Shown here piece after piece: positions 1 to 7,745 of a stretch of 64,000 nt of DNA. Source of the stretch: Pantoea latae. Its GTDB lineage: Bacteria > Pseudomonadota > Gammaproteobacteria > Enterobacterales > Enterobacteriaceae. The position numbers and the translations under genes were made by a program. The notes below the pieces were generated by a model that was given only the letters and a program-made list of their open reading frames with translations, made no database searches and was not told where the DNA came from. The DNA is taken from the NCBI RefSeq assembly GCF_002077695.1, contig NZ_MWUE01000017.1, positions 124,001-188,000 on the forward strand, written 5' to 3'. Each line of letters starts with the position of its first letter. The stretch's first letter is position 1.

Positions 1-1364
1 GTTTGCGACAGGGCAGGGATCTCGCTCAGCCCGGCGCCTTTGATTTTCATCTCCAGCTGAACGTTGCGGTGTAAAACAATACTGACCGCGGCCAGCAGCG
101 CCGGCAGCGCAAGAACAAAAAAGATCGCTGACTGCCCTGGAAAGGCGCCCATCAACAGGCCGCCAGTCGATGAACTCAGGATGGCGCCAGTGCGGCCGAT
201 ACCGTGCATCCAGCTGACGCCGGTGGCGCGGATTTCGGTTGGATAGTAAGCGGGGGAATAGACCTGCAGGCCATTTTGCGCGCCGTTAATGCACATGCCC
301 GTAATAAAGATAATGACGCCAAGCGCCACGCCGCTCAGGCCTGCCAGCCCCTGAATAATCAAACAGGCGCAGCCGATAAAATAGACCACACCGATCACCC
401 ATTTTGCCCGCAGTTTGTCCATCAATGCGCCGACAATGATGCCGCCCACCGGGCCGCCCAGCTGGAATAAGCCGGCAATAATAGCGGCCTGTTCCAGCGA
501 AATGCCGCCAGAACGCATAATGGTCGGCAGCCAGCCATTGAGCAGATAGATCACGAACAGACCCATAAAATAGGTCAGCCACAGGATAATGGTGCCGCGC
601 GCAAAGCCATGACGAAACAGTTCTGCAATGGTGCTTTTACGCTTCACGCCGGGAGAGTTAAGGATAAAGGCGTGATCGGCGGTGAAATTTCCGCCCATGC
701 GGTTCAGCAGGGCGGCGATCTGCGCGCGCGGCGCTTTGCGCACCACCAGGTTAAGCGCCGATTCCGGCAGCAGCCAGCCAATGAACGGCAGCATGATCAG
801 CGGCAGCGCGCCGCCGAAAATCAGCACCGCAGGCCAGTGGTAATGGGCAAGCAACCCGGCCGCGATAAAGCCGCCCAGTCCAGAACCGATATTAAAGCCG
901 CTGAACATCAGCGTGATCATCACGCCCTTGCGGCGCTCAGGCATATATTCAGAGAGTAAAGTCACGCAGTTCGGCATCACCGCGCCCAGCCCTAGTCCCG
1001 CAATAAAGCGCAGCAGCGCCATCTGCGTGGGCGAGCCTGCCCAGGCGCAGGCGAGACTAAAGGTAGAGAAGATCAGCACGGAGAGTAAGATCACGCGCTT
1101 GCGTCCATATCGGTCCGACAACGGCCCGGCGATCAGGGCGCCCAGCGCAACGCCGAACATCGCCGCGCCCAGAATGGGCCCCATGGCGGAGCGGCTGATG
1201 CCCCAGTGTTCAATCAAAGCCGGTGCCACAAAGCCCATCACGGCGGCGTCATAGCCGTCGAACATAATAATAATCAGGCATAGCACCAGCACGCGCCATT
1301 GAAAGGATGAAACCGGCCGCGCATCAATCCACGTTTTAACGTTGATCAGGTTGTTTGCTGTCAT
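1..1364 (-). CDS. AAHS-family aromatic acid:H+ symporter (MFS), 3' end cut by window edge
   Basis: This is a major facilitator inner-membrane importer, probably for a hydroxybenzoate such as gallate. Translation from the ATG at 1364 runs open to the window edge for about 454 codons, near the usual ~450-residue family length, so only the last residues are missing. The first membrane segment carries DGYDAAVMGFVAPAL, the DGYD signature typical of PcaK/BenK/GalT-like AAHS carriers. The loop after TM2 has the MFS motif GPLSDRYGRKR. It lies downstream of the LysR gene on the same strand, in a cluster with GalB, GalC and GalD homologues, which supports an aromatic acid substrate. A copy of the shared 25-bp motif sits about 120 bp upstream of its start. 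The exact substrate is inferred, not shown. Confidence 0.85.
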   Translation of the reverse strand, partial: MTANNLINVKTWIDARPVSSFQWRVLVLCLIIIMFDGYDAAVMGFVAPALIEHWGISRSAMGPILGAAMFGVALGALIAGPLSDRYGRKRVILLSVLIFSTFSLACAWAGSPTQMALLRFIAGLGLGAVMPNCVTLLSEYMPERRKGVMITLMFSGFNIGSGLGGFIAAGLLAHYHWPAVLIFGGALPLIMLPFIGWLLPESALNLVVRKAPRAQIAALLNRMGGNFTADHAFILNSPGVKRKSTIAELFRHGFARGTIILWLTYFMGLFVIYLLNGWLPTIMRSGGISLEQAAIIAGLFQLGGPVGGIIVGALMDKLRAKWVIGVVYFIGCACLIIQGLAGLSGVALGVIIFITGMCINGAQNGLQVYSPAYYPTEIRATGVSWMHGIGRTGAILSSSTGGLLMGAFPGQSAIFFVLALPALLAAVSIVLHRNVQLEMKIKGAGLSEIPALSQ

Positions 1365-1482
1365 TGGGTACGCTCTCTTCTGTGCTGCATACGGCAGCTA
1401 TCGTTGTGGTGAGAGGAAGGTAACAATCAGCTAACACGTTATGCGCGGCGCAAAGGCCTGTCTGTTTAAAAAGGCTTTTAGT

Positions 1483-1507
1483 GGTATGAGTTACGTTTAT
1501 ATTGTGA
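1483..1507 (-). promoter_or_regulatory. Shared 25-bp regulatory motif, copy 1 (upstream of AAHS transporter)
   Basis: Read on the minus strand, the site begins TCACAATATAAA and ends AACTCATACC. It matches the copy at 6579-6603 at 23 of 25 positions and the copy at 2860-2884 at most positions. It lies about 120 bp before the transporter start, in the gap between the LysR gene and the transporter. Recurrence before all three units of the aromatic cluster suggests a binding site for the LysR regulator. No binding evidence is visible beyond the conservation. Confidence 0.65.
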
Positions 1508-1604
1508 TGGGATTAACACAGGCAGCAGAGGAAAAAAAAGGCGTCAGAGCGCGGCACTGGCTCATTCTGACGCACAACCCGACAGGATGTTGTATGAATT
1601 TCGT

Positions 1605-2831
1605 TTAGGCTATTTCTTTCATTATTTCGTCAATGCAGTTCAGCAACGCCCTGGCGGCAGGTGAGTGCAGCGCGCCCTGACGGAGCGTTAAGCCAATTTC
1701 CCGCCGCGTATCGGGCAGATTAAGCGTCAGCGGTATCAATATGTTGGCCCCTAATTCATATTCAAGCTGATGAGATGAAACCGCCGCCACCATATCTGAC
1801 TGCAGCAGCACGCCCCTGACGATAGCCAGATCGCCGCTTTCAACCACCGGCTGCGGCGCAGGCATGCCGAGTGCCTCAAAGGCGCGCTCCAGTAAATAGC
1901 GGGCTGGGCTGTTTTCTCGGGGCAGGAGCCACTGCGTCTGCGCCAGATCATCCGGCGTCAGCAGACGACCGGCCAGGGGATGCTGCGGTCGCGCCACCAA
2001 AATCAACTCTTCATCGAACAGCACCTGATTTTGAATATCCGGAACGGCGTCGTTCTGGCGAAGCGCGCCGAGAATAAAATCGATATCGCCGGCACGCAGC
2101 TCGGAAACCAGCGCGCTGAACGCGCTTTCGTTGGTGACGACTTTAACGCCGGGATAGCGCTTCACCATCTGCGTAATCGCCTGCGGCAGCAGGCTGCTGC
2201 GGCACAGCGGCAGGGCGCCAACGTGCACGGTGCCGGTGAGTATGCCCTGCTGTGCCGCGAGATCTTCCGGGATATGACGGATTTCATTCAGCGCCCGGCT
2301 AATGAAGGGCGCGATCTCGCGTCCGGCCGGCGTAGGCATCATGCCTTTCGGCGTGCGCTGAAACAGCGCCAGACCCGCGCCCTTCTCCAGCACCTTCAGT
2401 GCCGCGCTGACCGCTGGCTGGCTGATGCCGAGCGAAACCGCCACGCTCTGCGTGTGGTGAAAACGTCCCAGCGCAAGAAAGATCTGTAATCGTCTCAGGT
2501 TGAACAGCCAGATGGGTTCCGCCTCTTCACGCTGGCTGTCACGCTGCTTCAGCTTGCTCAGCAACAGGGGAATATGATGCAGCTCCTGAATCGCCCGCCG
2601 GGCGCGCGGCAGGACACATTTTCCCATCTCCGTCAGCAGCATGCCGCTTGAGTGCCGTTCAAACAGCGGCGTCGCTAAAGTGTGTTCAAGATCACGGATT
2701 GAACGGGTGATCGCCGACTGCGTGCGAAACAATTTGTCAGCTGCATCGGAAACGGTGCCGCGTTCCGCAATCATGCAAAACGCACGTATCTGCATGATTT
2801 TAATCATATAATCCTGAGATTTTATTTTCAT
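1605..2831 (-). CDS. LysR-type regulator with two tandem HTH domains
   Basis: This transcription factor probably controls the surrounding gallate-type catabolic genes. At 408 residues it is about 100 longer than a usual LysR protein. Residues ~12-72 form a full LysR HTH (FCMIAERGTVSDAADKLF...QSAITRSIRDLE). Residues ~110-170 form a second one (LQIFLALGRFHHTQSVAVSLGISQPAVSAALKVLEK), and the effector-binding domain follows from ~195 to 405. It is divergent from galB and co-oriented with the upstream-most transporter. A copy of the shared motif lies 29 bp in front of its start, so it could also regulate itself. The GalR-like role is inferred from position. The double HTH is seen directly. Confidence 0.85.
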   Translation of the reverse strand: MKIKSQDYMIKIMQIRAFCMIAERGTVSDAADKLFRTQSAITRSIRDLEHTLATPLFERHSSGMLLTEMGKCVLPRARRAIQELHHIPLLLSKLKQRDSQREEAEPIWLFNLRRLQIFLALGRFHHTQSVAVSLGISQPAVSAALKVLEKGAGLALFQRTPKGMMPTPAGREIAPFISRALNEIRHIPEDLAAQQGILTGTVHVGALPLCRSSLLPQAITQMVKRYPGVKVVTNESAFSALVSELRAGDIDFILGALRQNDAVPDIQNQVLFDEELILVARPQHPLAGRLLTPDDLAQTQWLLPRENSPARYLLERAFEALGMPAPQPVVESGDLAIVRGVLLQSDMVAAVSSHQLEYELGANILIPLTLNLPDTRREIGLTLRQGALHSPAARALLNCIDEIMKEIA

Positions 2832-2859
2832 TTTCGCGCTGGGTATTTTGCAGGGTGAA

Positions 2860-2884
2860 TCACAACATAAATAAAAATCATAGC
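2860..2884 (+). promoter_or_regulatory. Shared 25-bp regulatory motif, copy 2 (LysR/galB divergent region)
   Basis: The site begins TCACAACATAAAT and contains AATCATA. It aligns without gaps with the copies at 1483-1507 and 6579-6603, matching the latter at 21 of 25 positions. It lies between the divergent LysR and galB genes, 29 bp from the LysR start and about 77 bp from the galB start. An activator site with autoregulation is a reasonable inference. Confidence 0.65.
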
Positions 2885-2960
2885 TCGCGCAATGAAAGGC
2901 ATTATCCGTCCCTTCTACACCATGTCAGGATGAAAAAAACGGCAAACGCAGGATATGACG

Positions 2961-3698
2961 ATGGAAAAGATGGCGAAAAAAACCGGTTTAGTGGTCAGTG
3001 CGCATTCCGCTGATTTTGTCTGGCGCGCAGGCGGCGCGATTGCGCTGCATGCTGCACAAGGCTATGACGTACACGTGGTCTGCCTGTCATATGGCGAACG
3101 CGGCGAATCGGCGAAGCTCTGGCGTAAGGGCAACATGACGGAAGCCCTGGTCAAGCAGAAGCGCCAGGAAGAAGCTGAAGCAGCGGCGAAAATCCTCGGT
3201 GCCAGCATTGAATTCTTTGATCTTGGCGATTATCCATTGCGGGCTGACAAAGAGACGCTGTTCCGTCTGGCGGATGTGTTTCGCACGGTGCAGCCGCACT
3301 TCGTCCTGACCCATTCGGTCAACGATCCCTATAACTACGATCATCCGCTGGCGGCCAACCTGACGCAGGAGGCGCGCATTATCGCGCAGGCCGAAGGCTA
3401 TCGTCCGGGCGAACCCATTATCGGCGCGCCGCCGGTCTACTGTTTCGAGCCACATCAGCCCGAGCAGTGCAACTGGAAGCCTGACGTGCTGCTGGATATC
3501 ACCTCGGTCTGGGACAAAAAATATGCCGCGATACAGTGCATGGCGGGACAGGAACACCTGTGGGAATACTATACCCGCGTGGCCCTGCAGCGCGGCGTGC
3601 AGGCAAAACGTAACGTCGGCATCGCCTCGCCGAAGGTGATCAGCCACGGCGAAGGCTATCAGAGCCTGTTTCCGCGCGTCACGGAGGATCTGTCATGA
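2961..3698 (+). CDS. galB: 4-oxalomesaconate hydratase (GalB-like, PIG-L family)
   Basis: The predicted enzyme adds water to 4-oxalomesaconate, giving 4-carboxy-4-hydroxy-2-oxoadipate in the gallate/protocatechuate 4,5-cleavage pathway. The PIG-L/LmbE fold is seen as LVVSAHSADFVWRAGGAIA near residue 10, the GalB variant of the AHPDD metal motif, and as a later metal motif NYDHPLA near residue 118. I chose ATG 2961 because AGGA at 2950-2953 then has a normal 7-nt spacing. An ATG at 2955 is also open but only 1-2 nt from that site. The gene ends in an ATGA overlap with the aldolase gene, which argues for a coupled operon. A generic PIG-L deacetylase is the alternative, but the neighbours favour GalB. 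Confidence 0.85.
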   Translation: MEKMAKKTGLVVSAHSADFVWRAGGAIALHAAQGYDVHVVCLSYGERGESAKLWRKGNMTEALVKQKRQEEAEAAAKILGASIEFFDLGDYPLRADKETLFRLADVFRTVQPHFVLTHSVNDPYNYDHPLAANLTQEARIIAQAEGYRPGEPIIGAPPVYCFEPHQPEQCNWKPDVLLDITSVWDKKYAAIQCMAGQEHLWEYYTRVALQRGVQAKRNVGIASPKVISHGEGYQSLFPRVTEDLS

Positions 3699-4411
3699 GC
3701 CATGTGAACAGAAAGGGCGTGGTCGTCACCCGCATCCAGCGCGCGGCGAGCAGCTTAATGGCCGACTTTGCGCGCTATGGCGTCGCCACCACCCATGAAG
3801 CGCAGGGGCGTAGCGGTTTGCTTGACGTGCGGGTGCGTCCGATTCAGCAGAACCGGGCCATTGCCGGCAGCGCCGTCACCGTGCTGGTCTCGCCCGGCGA
3901 TAACTGGATGTTTCATGTGGCGGTCGAACAGTGTCAGCCAGGCGATGTGCTGCTGGTGGCGCCTACCTCTGACTGCCATGACGGCTTTTTTGGCGACCTG
4001 CTGGCGACGTCGTTACAGGCGCGCGGCGTCGTCGCGCTGGTCGGCGACATCGGTATTCGCGACAGCCAGACGCTGCGCGACATGAATTTCCCAGTCTGGT
4101 CACGCGCGGTCTGGGCGCAGGGAACGGTAAAAGAGACGCTGGGATCGGTAAATGTGCCGGTGATCTGCGCGGGCCAGCTGATTAATCCGGGCGATATCGT
4201 GATCGCCGATGATGACGGCGTGGTGATTGTGCCGCGCGAGCAGGCCGCAACGGTGCATGCCGCAGCGCAAAAGCGCGTCGATGCGGAGGAGGGCAAACGC
4301 CAGCGCCTCGCCGCCGGCGAACTGGGGCTGGATATTTATCACATGCGGCCGACACTGGCGGCAAAAGGGCTGCGCTATGTGGCGACCCTTGATGAACTGA
4401 AAGACGCCTGA
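3695..4411 (+). CDS. galC: 4-carboxy-4-hydroxy-2-oxoadipate aldolase (GalC/LigK-like, RraA fold)
   Basis: This class II pyruvate aldolase would split 4-carboxy-4-hydroxy-2-oxoadipate into pyruvate and oxaloacetate, the last step of gallate and protocatechuate meta-cleavage. The 238-residue length fits the RraA/LigK family. The conserved block GDIGIRDSQTLRDMNFPVW at residues ~110-130 holds the Arg-Asp pair of the metal/substrate site, and a later segment GDIVIADDDGVVIVP is also typical. The start codon overlaps the galB stop (ATGA). RNase-E inhibitor RraA shares the fold, but the GalB/GalD context supports the aldolase role. Confidence 0.88.
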   Translation: MSHVNRKGVVVTRIQRAASSLMADFARYGVATTHEAQGRSGLLDVRVRPIQQNRAIAGSAVTVLVSPGDNWMFHVAVEQCQPGDVLLVAPTSDCHDGFFGDLLATSLQARGVVALVGDIGIRDSQTLRDMNFPVWSRAVWAQGTVKETLGSVNVPVICAGQLINPGDIVIADDDGVVIVPREQAATVHAAAQKRVDAEEGKRQRLAAGELGLDIYHMRPTLAAKGLRYVATLDELKDA

Positions 4412-4413
4412 CC

Positions 4414-5496
4414 ATGAAACAGACCACAATACCCTGCGTACTGATGCGCGGCGGCACCTCGAAAGCCGCCTGTTTTCTGGAGACTGACCTGCCTGCCGAT
4501 GAAGCGCTGCGCGATCGCGTTTTGCTGGCGGTGATGGGCTCGCCTGACCGCCGTCAGATTGACGGCATCGGCGGCGCCGATCCGCTCACCAGCAAAGTCG
4601 CCATTATTTCTGCTTCAGCGCGCCCGGATGCCGATGTCGACTACCTGTTTGCGCAGGTGAATGTGGATAAAGCCGTGGTGGATTATGGGCAAAACTGCGG
4701 CAACATTCTGGCTGCGGTTGGCCCGTTCGCCATTGAAAAAGGGCTAGTGAAGGTGCAGGGCGCCACGACGCGGGTGCGCATTTTTATGGTGAACACCGGC
4801 CAGATTGCCGAAGCCGACGTCGCCACGCCTGACGGCGCGGTGGAGTATGAAGGCGATACGCAGATTGACGGGGTGCCCGGATTTGCGGCTGAACAGGTGC
4901 TCAGTTTTCAGGATATTGCCGGATCCAGCTGCGGCGCTTTGCTGCCAACCGGCAACGCCTGCGATCGCTTTGACGGCATCGCGGTGACCTGCATCGACAA
5001 CGGCATGCCCGTGGTGCTGATCAGGGCGGCGGATTTGCAGCGCACCGGGCTGGAAACGCGCGAGCAGCTGGATCAGGATGAGGAGCTGAAATCACGTCTG
5101 GAGTCGATCCGCCTGCAGGCGGGACCGCGCATGAACCTCGGCGACGTCACCCATCGCACCGTGCCGAAAATGACCCTGATTGCCGCGCCGACCCAGGACG
5201 GCGCGCTGACCACGCGCACCTTTATCCCTCACCGCTGCCATGCTTCGATTGGCGTATTAGGCGCGGTCAGCGTGGCGACCGCCTGCCTTATTCCCGGCGC
5301 CGTCACGGAGGACGTGGCGCGCATCAGCGACGCCCGCGCGCAGCGGCTGGCGGTAGAGCATCCCACAGGGCAGTTCAGCGTGATGCTGACGCGAGACGCC
5401 GCCGGGAATATCACCCACAGCGGCCTGATCCGCACTGCGCGACTGCTGTTTGACGGCCGGGTCGCGGTGCCGGGCTCGGTATGGTTAAAGGATTAA
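4414..5496 (+). CDS. galD: 4-oxalomesaconate tautomerase (GalD, PrpF family)
   Basis: The predicted enzyme isomerises the keto and enol forms of 4-oxalomesaconate before hydration. The PrpF-like double diaminopimelate-epimerase fold is shown by the opening PCVLMRGGTSKAACFL, by DGIGGADPLTSKVAII and by VDYGQNCGNILAAVGPFA. The 360-residue length is normal. It starts 2 bp after the aldolase stop, in the same operon. Aconitate isomerase PrpF is the main alternative within the family, but no methylcitrate genes are nearby. Confidence 0.88.
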   Translation: MKQTTIPCVLMRGGTSKAACFLETDLPADEALRDRVLLAVMGSPDRRQIDGIGGADPLTSKVAIISASARPDADVDYLFAQVNVDKAVVDYGQNCGNILAAVGPFAIEKGLVKVQGATTRVRIFMVNTGQIAEADVATPDGAVEYEGDTQIDGVPGFAAEQVLSFQDIAGSSCGALLPTGNACDRFDGIAVTCIDNGMPVVLIRAADLQRTGLETREQLDQDEELKSRLESIRLQAGPRMNLGDVTHRTVPKMTLIAAPTQDGALTTRTFIPHRCHASIGVLGAVSVATACLIPGAVTEDVARISDARAQRLAVEHPTGQFSVMLTRDAAGNITHSGLIRTARLLFDGRVAVPGSVWLKD

Positions 5497-5509
5497 GGAG
5501 AGCTGAATC

Positions 5510-6385
5510 ATGCGCATTGCGATTATCGGGTTTGGCGAAGCGGGACAGATTTACGCGCAGGATCTGGGAAAGGTTGCGGATGTGCGTGTCTGGGACAAGA
5601 AGTTTGATGGCGCGCAGGCAGAACATTTGCTCGGCGTGGCGGCGAAGTTCGCCGTGCAGCCCGCCCGTTCGCTGGCTGAGGTGCTGGAGGGCGCGCATTT
5701 AGTGCTGTCGCTGGTCACCGCAGGCAATGCGCTCGACGTCGCGCAGCAGGCAGCACCGCTACTGGCGGCCGGCCAGTATTTGCTGGATTTCAATTCCGTG
5801 GCGCCCGAAACCAAGCGTGCCGCTGCGCAGGCGGTTGCCTCAGGCGCCGGCGACTATCTGGACATTGCGGTGATGGCGCCGGTGCCGCCTGCACGGCTGG
5901 CCACGCCGTTACTGGCTGGCGGGCAACATGCCAGTGATGTGGCGGCCACGCTATGCGAACTCGGCTGTCACGCGCGCGCCGCGAGCGAGCGCATCGGTGA
6001 CGTGTCAGCCATTAAGATGTGCCGCAGCGTGATGATTAAAGGGCTGGAGGCGTTAACCACTGAATGCCTTAGCGCCGCGCAGCGCTACGGCGTGGAAGAG
6101 GCGGTGCTGCGTTCGCTGCACGCCAGCTTTCCGTCGCTGGGATGGGATCAGCAGCTGCCGCACTACCTTATCAGCCGCGTGGCGGAGCATGGCGTCAGGC
6201 GCGCCGAAGAGATGGGCGAAGTGGTGAAGACCCTGCAGGATGTGGGCGTGTCCGCGGCCATGAGTCGCGCGACGCAGCAGGTGCAGGCGTCGCTGCCGGC
6301 GCAGATGGCGACGCACGATCTGCGCTACAGCGATTTGACCCCGTTTATCTGGCAGGAGGCGCTGGACAGACTGCAGCCCAAATAA
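5510..6385 (+). CDS. NAD(P)-dependent dehydrogenase, 6-phosphogluconate dehydrogenase-like with DUF1932
   Basis: This is a cytosolic oxidoreductase of the beta-hydroxyacid dehydrogenase superfamily. The N-terminus MRIAIIGFGEAGQIYAQDL has the GxGxxG dinucleotide motif. Residues ~1-165 form the Rossmann domain and ~190-260 the DUF1932-type helical domain (DVSAIKMCRSVMIKGLEALTTE). It is the last gene of the galBCD operon, 13 bp after galD with an AGGAGAGC ribosome site, and a hairpin terminator follows. Its step is unknown. It may reduce or oxidise an upstream intermediate that enters the oxalomesaconate route. Confidence 0.75.
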   Translation: MRIAIIGFGEAGQIYAQDLGKVADVRVWDKKFDGAQAEHLLGVAAKFAVQPARSLAEVLEGAHLVLSLVTAGNALDVAQQAAPLLAAGQYLLDFNSVAPETKRAAAQAVASGAGDYLDIAVMAPVPPARLATPLLAGGQHASDVAATLCELGCHARAASERIGDVSAIKMCRSVMIKGLEALTTECLSAAQRYGVEEAVLRSLHASFPSLGWDQQLPHYLISRVAEHGVRRAEEMGEVVKTLQDVGVSAAMSRATQQVQASLPAQMATHDLRYSDLTPFIWQEALDRLQPK

Positions 6386-6404
6386 GGGCATTAAACACCG
6401 CAAT

Positions 6405-6436
6405 GCCGTTGAGGTACTCTCCTCAGCGGCGCTGGT
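6405..6436 (+). terminator. Hairpin terminator after the galBCD operon
   Basis: GCCGTTGAGG at 6405-6414 pairs with CCTCAGCGGC at 6421-6430 (one G-T wobble) across a 6-nt loop. GCTGGTTTTC follows, giving a short T-run. It lies 20 bp after the dehydrogenase stop, where the operon would be expected to end. The 317-bp gap around it also holds motif copy 3. Confidence 0.7.
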
Positions 6437-6578
6437 TTTCCCCCTGACGCGGGCCGGGCGCCCGCATCGTCGATTTCCCTCTCCCTGTAACGCTCTCAAA
6501 CTAACCACTCTTTCCTTCCCTGTTCACACGCTGCCCGCCTGAGGCTGCTAATGGACGCCTGTCAGCCTGTTAACGCGG

Positions 6579-6603
6579 TCACAATATAAATGAAACTCAT
6601 ACC
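6579..6603 (+). promoter_or_regulatory. Shared 25-bp regulatory motif, copy 3 (upstream of VOC dioxygenase)
   Basis: The site begins TCACAATATAAAT and ends AACTCATACC. It is nearly identical to copy 1 (23 of 25) and close to copy 2. It lies about 100 bp before the dioxygenase start, in the otherwise gene-free gap after the operon terminator, and ties the dioxygenase/MFS unit to the galBCD unit. Confidence 0.65.
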
Positions 6604-6702
6604 TTTTGCGTGAAAAGCCACTGATCGCCCGGATAAAAGGCAGTTACCTTATCCCTTAATAACGATGAAACATCGATACCTTTACCTGTACTGGAGATTT
6701 TC

Positions 6703-7683
6703 ATGGCAAATCAACTTCCTGAGCCTTGTTACGATATTGCTCACCTGGCGCACGTTGAGATTTTTACGGACAAATTTGAAGAAAGTCTCCACTTCTTCGT
6801 CAACGTCTATGGCCTGACCGTCTCGGCTCAGGATGAGGATCACGCATGGCTGCGCGCCTGGGATGATTACGAATTTCATACCCTGAAACTGACGCGTCAT
6901 CATACAACGGGTGTCGGACACATTGCCTATCGCGCCAGCTCGGAAGCGGCGCTGATGCGACGCGTGGCCGTCATTGAGGCCAGCAAATATGAGGTGATCG
7001 GCTGGCAGGAGAACGATCAGGGCCACGGCCGCGCCTTTCGCTTTATGGATCCTTTCGGGCATGTATTTGAGATTTATTACGATACCGTGCGCTATCAGGC
7101 TGAAGCCGCCGAGCGTCCATCGCTTAAAAATTTAGCGCAGCGCTACCATGGGCGCGGCGCTTCGCCTCGCCGCCTCGATCACCTTAACCTGCTGGCGGCG
7201 GACGTCAGTGAATTCAAACTGTTTATGGAAACCTGTCTTGGCTCGCGGGTAACGGAGATGATCCAGCTGGATAACGGCCGTATTGGCGGCTGCTGGTTCA
7301 CCATCAACAATAAAACCTACGACCTGGCCTGCACCGAAGAGCATGGCGGCGGCAACGGCCGTCTGCATCATGTGACCTACGCCACCGACACCCGTGAGGA
7401 CATTCTGCGTGCGGCGGACATTTTCCTTGAAAACGGCGTCCATATAGAAACCGGGCCGCACAAGCATGCCATTCAGGGCACCTTTTTCCTCTATGTCTGG
7501 GAGCCGGCGGGCAACCGCGTTGAGCTGGCCAACTCCGGCGCGCGCCTGATTCTGGCGCCGGACTGGGAAACCATCGTCTGGACCGAAGCGGAGCGTAAAA
7601 AAGGGCAGGCGTGGGGACTAAAAACCATTGATACCTTCCACACCCACGGCACCCCGCCAGTGGCCAAAGAACACAAAGAATAA
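6703..7683 (+). CDS. Type I extradiol ring-cleavage dioxygenase (VOC fold)
   Basis: The predicted enzyme is an Fe(II) (or Mn) dioxygenase that opens a catecholic ring next to one hydroxyl. The 326-residue length and two VOC modules (residues ~13-130 and ~155-275) match catechol 2,3-dioxygenase-like proteins. The metal triad is visible as H160 (RLDHLNLL), H222 or H223 (GRLHHVTYA) and E274 (AGNRVEL). A ribosome site TGGAG precedes the ATG by about 8 nt. It carries its own copy of the shared motif and is followed by an MFS transporter. The ring substrate is unknown. In this context it may supply oxalomesaconate-type products instead of a LigAB-type gallate dioxygenase, but such a gene could lie left of the window. 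Confidence 0.82.
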   Translation: MANQLPEPCYDIAHLAHVEIFTDKFEESLHFFVNVYGLTVSAQDEDHAWLRAWDDYEFHTLKLTRHHTTGVGHIAYRASSEAALMRRVAVIEASKYEVIGWQENDQGHGRAFRFMDPFGHVFEIYYDTVRYQAEAAERPSLKNLAQRYHGRGASPRRLDHLNLLAADVSEFKLFMETCLGSRVTEMIQLDNGRIGGCWFTINNKTYDLACTEEHGGGNGRLHHVTYATDTREDILRAADIFLENGVHIETGPHKHAIQGTFFLYVWEPAGNRVELANSGARLILAPDWETIVWTEAERKKGQAWGLKTIDTFHTHGTPPVAKEHKE

Positions 7684-7745
7684 TAACGGCTCCGCGGGCG
7701 GCGCAATCTCACCCACTTTTTCAACATCCAGGCGACAGGTGAATA

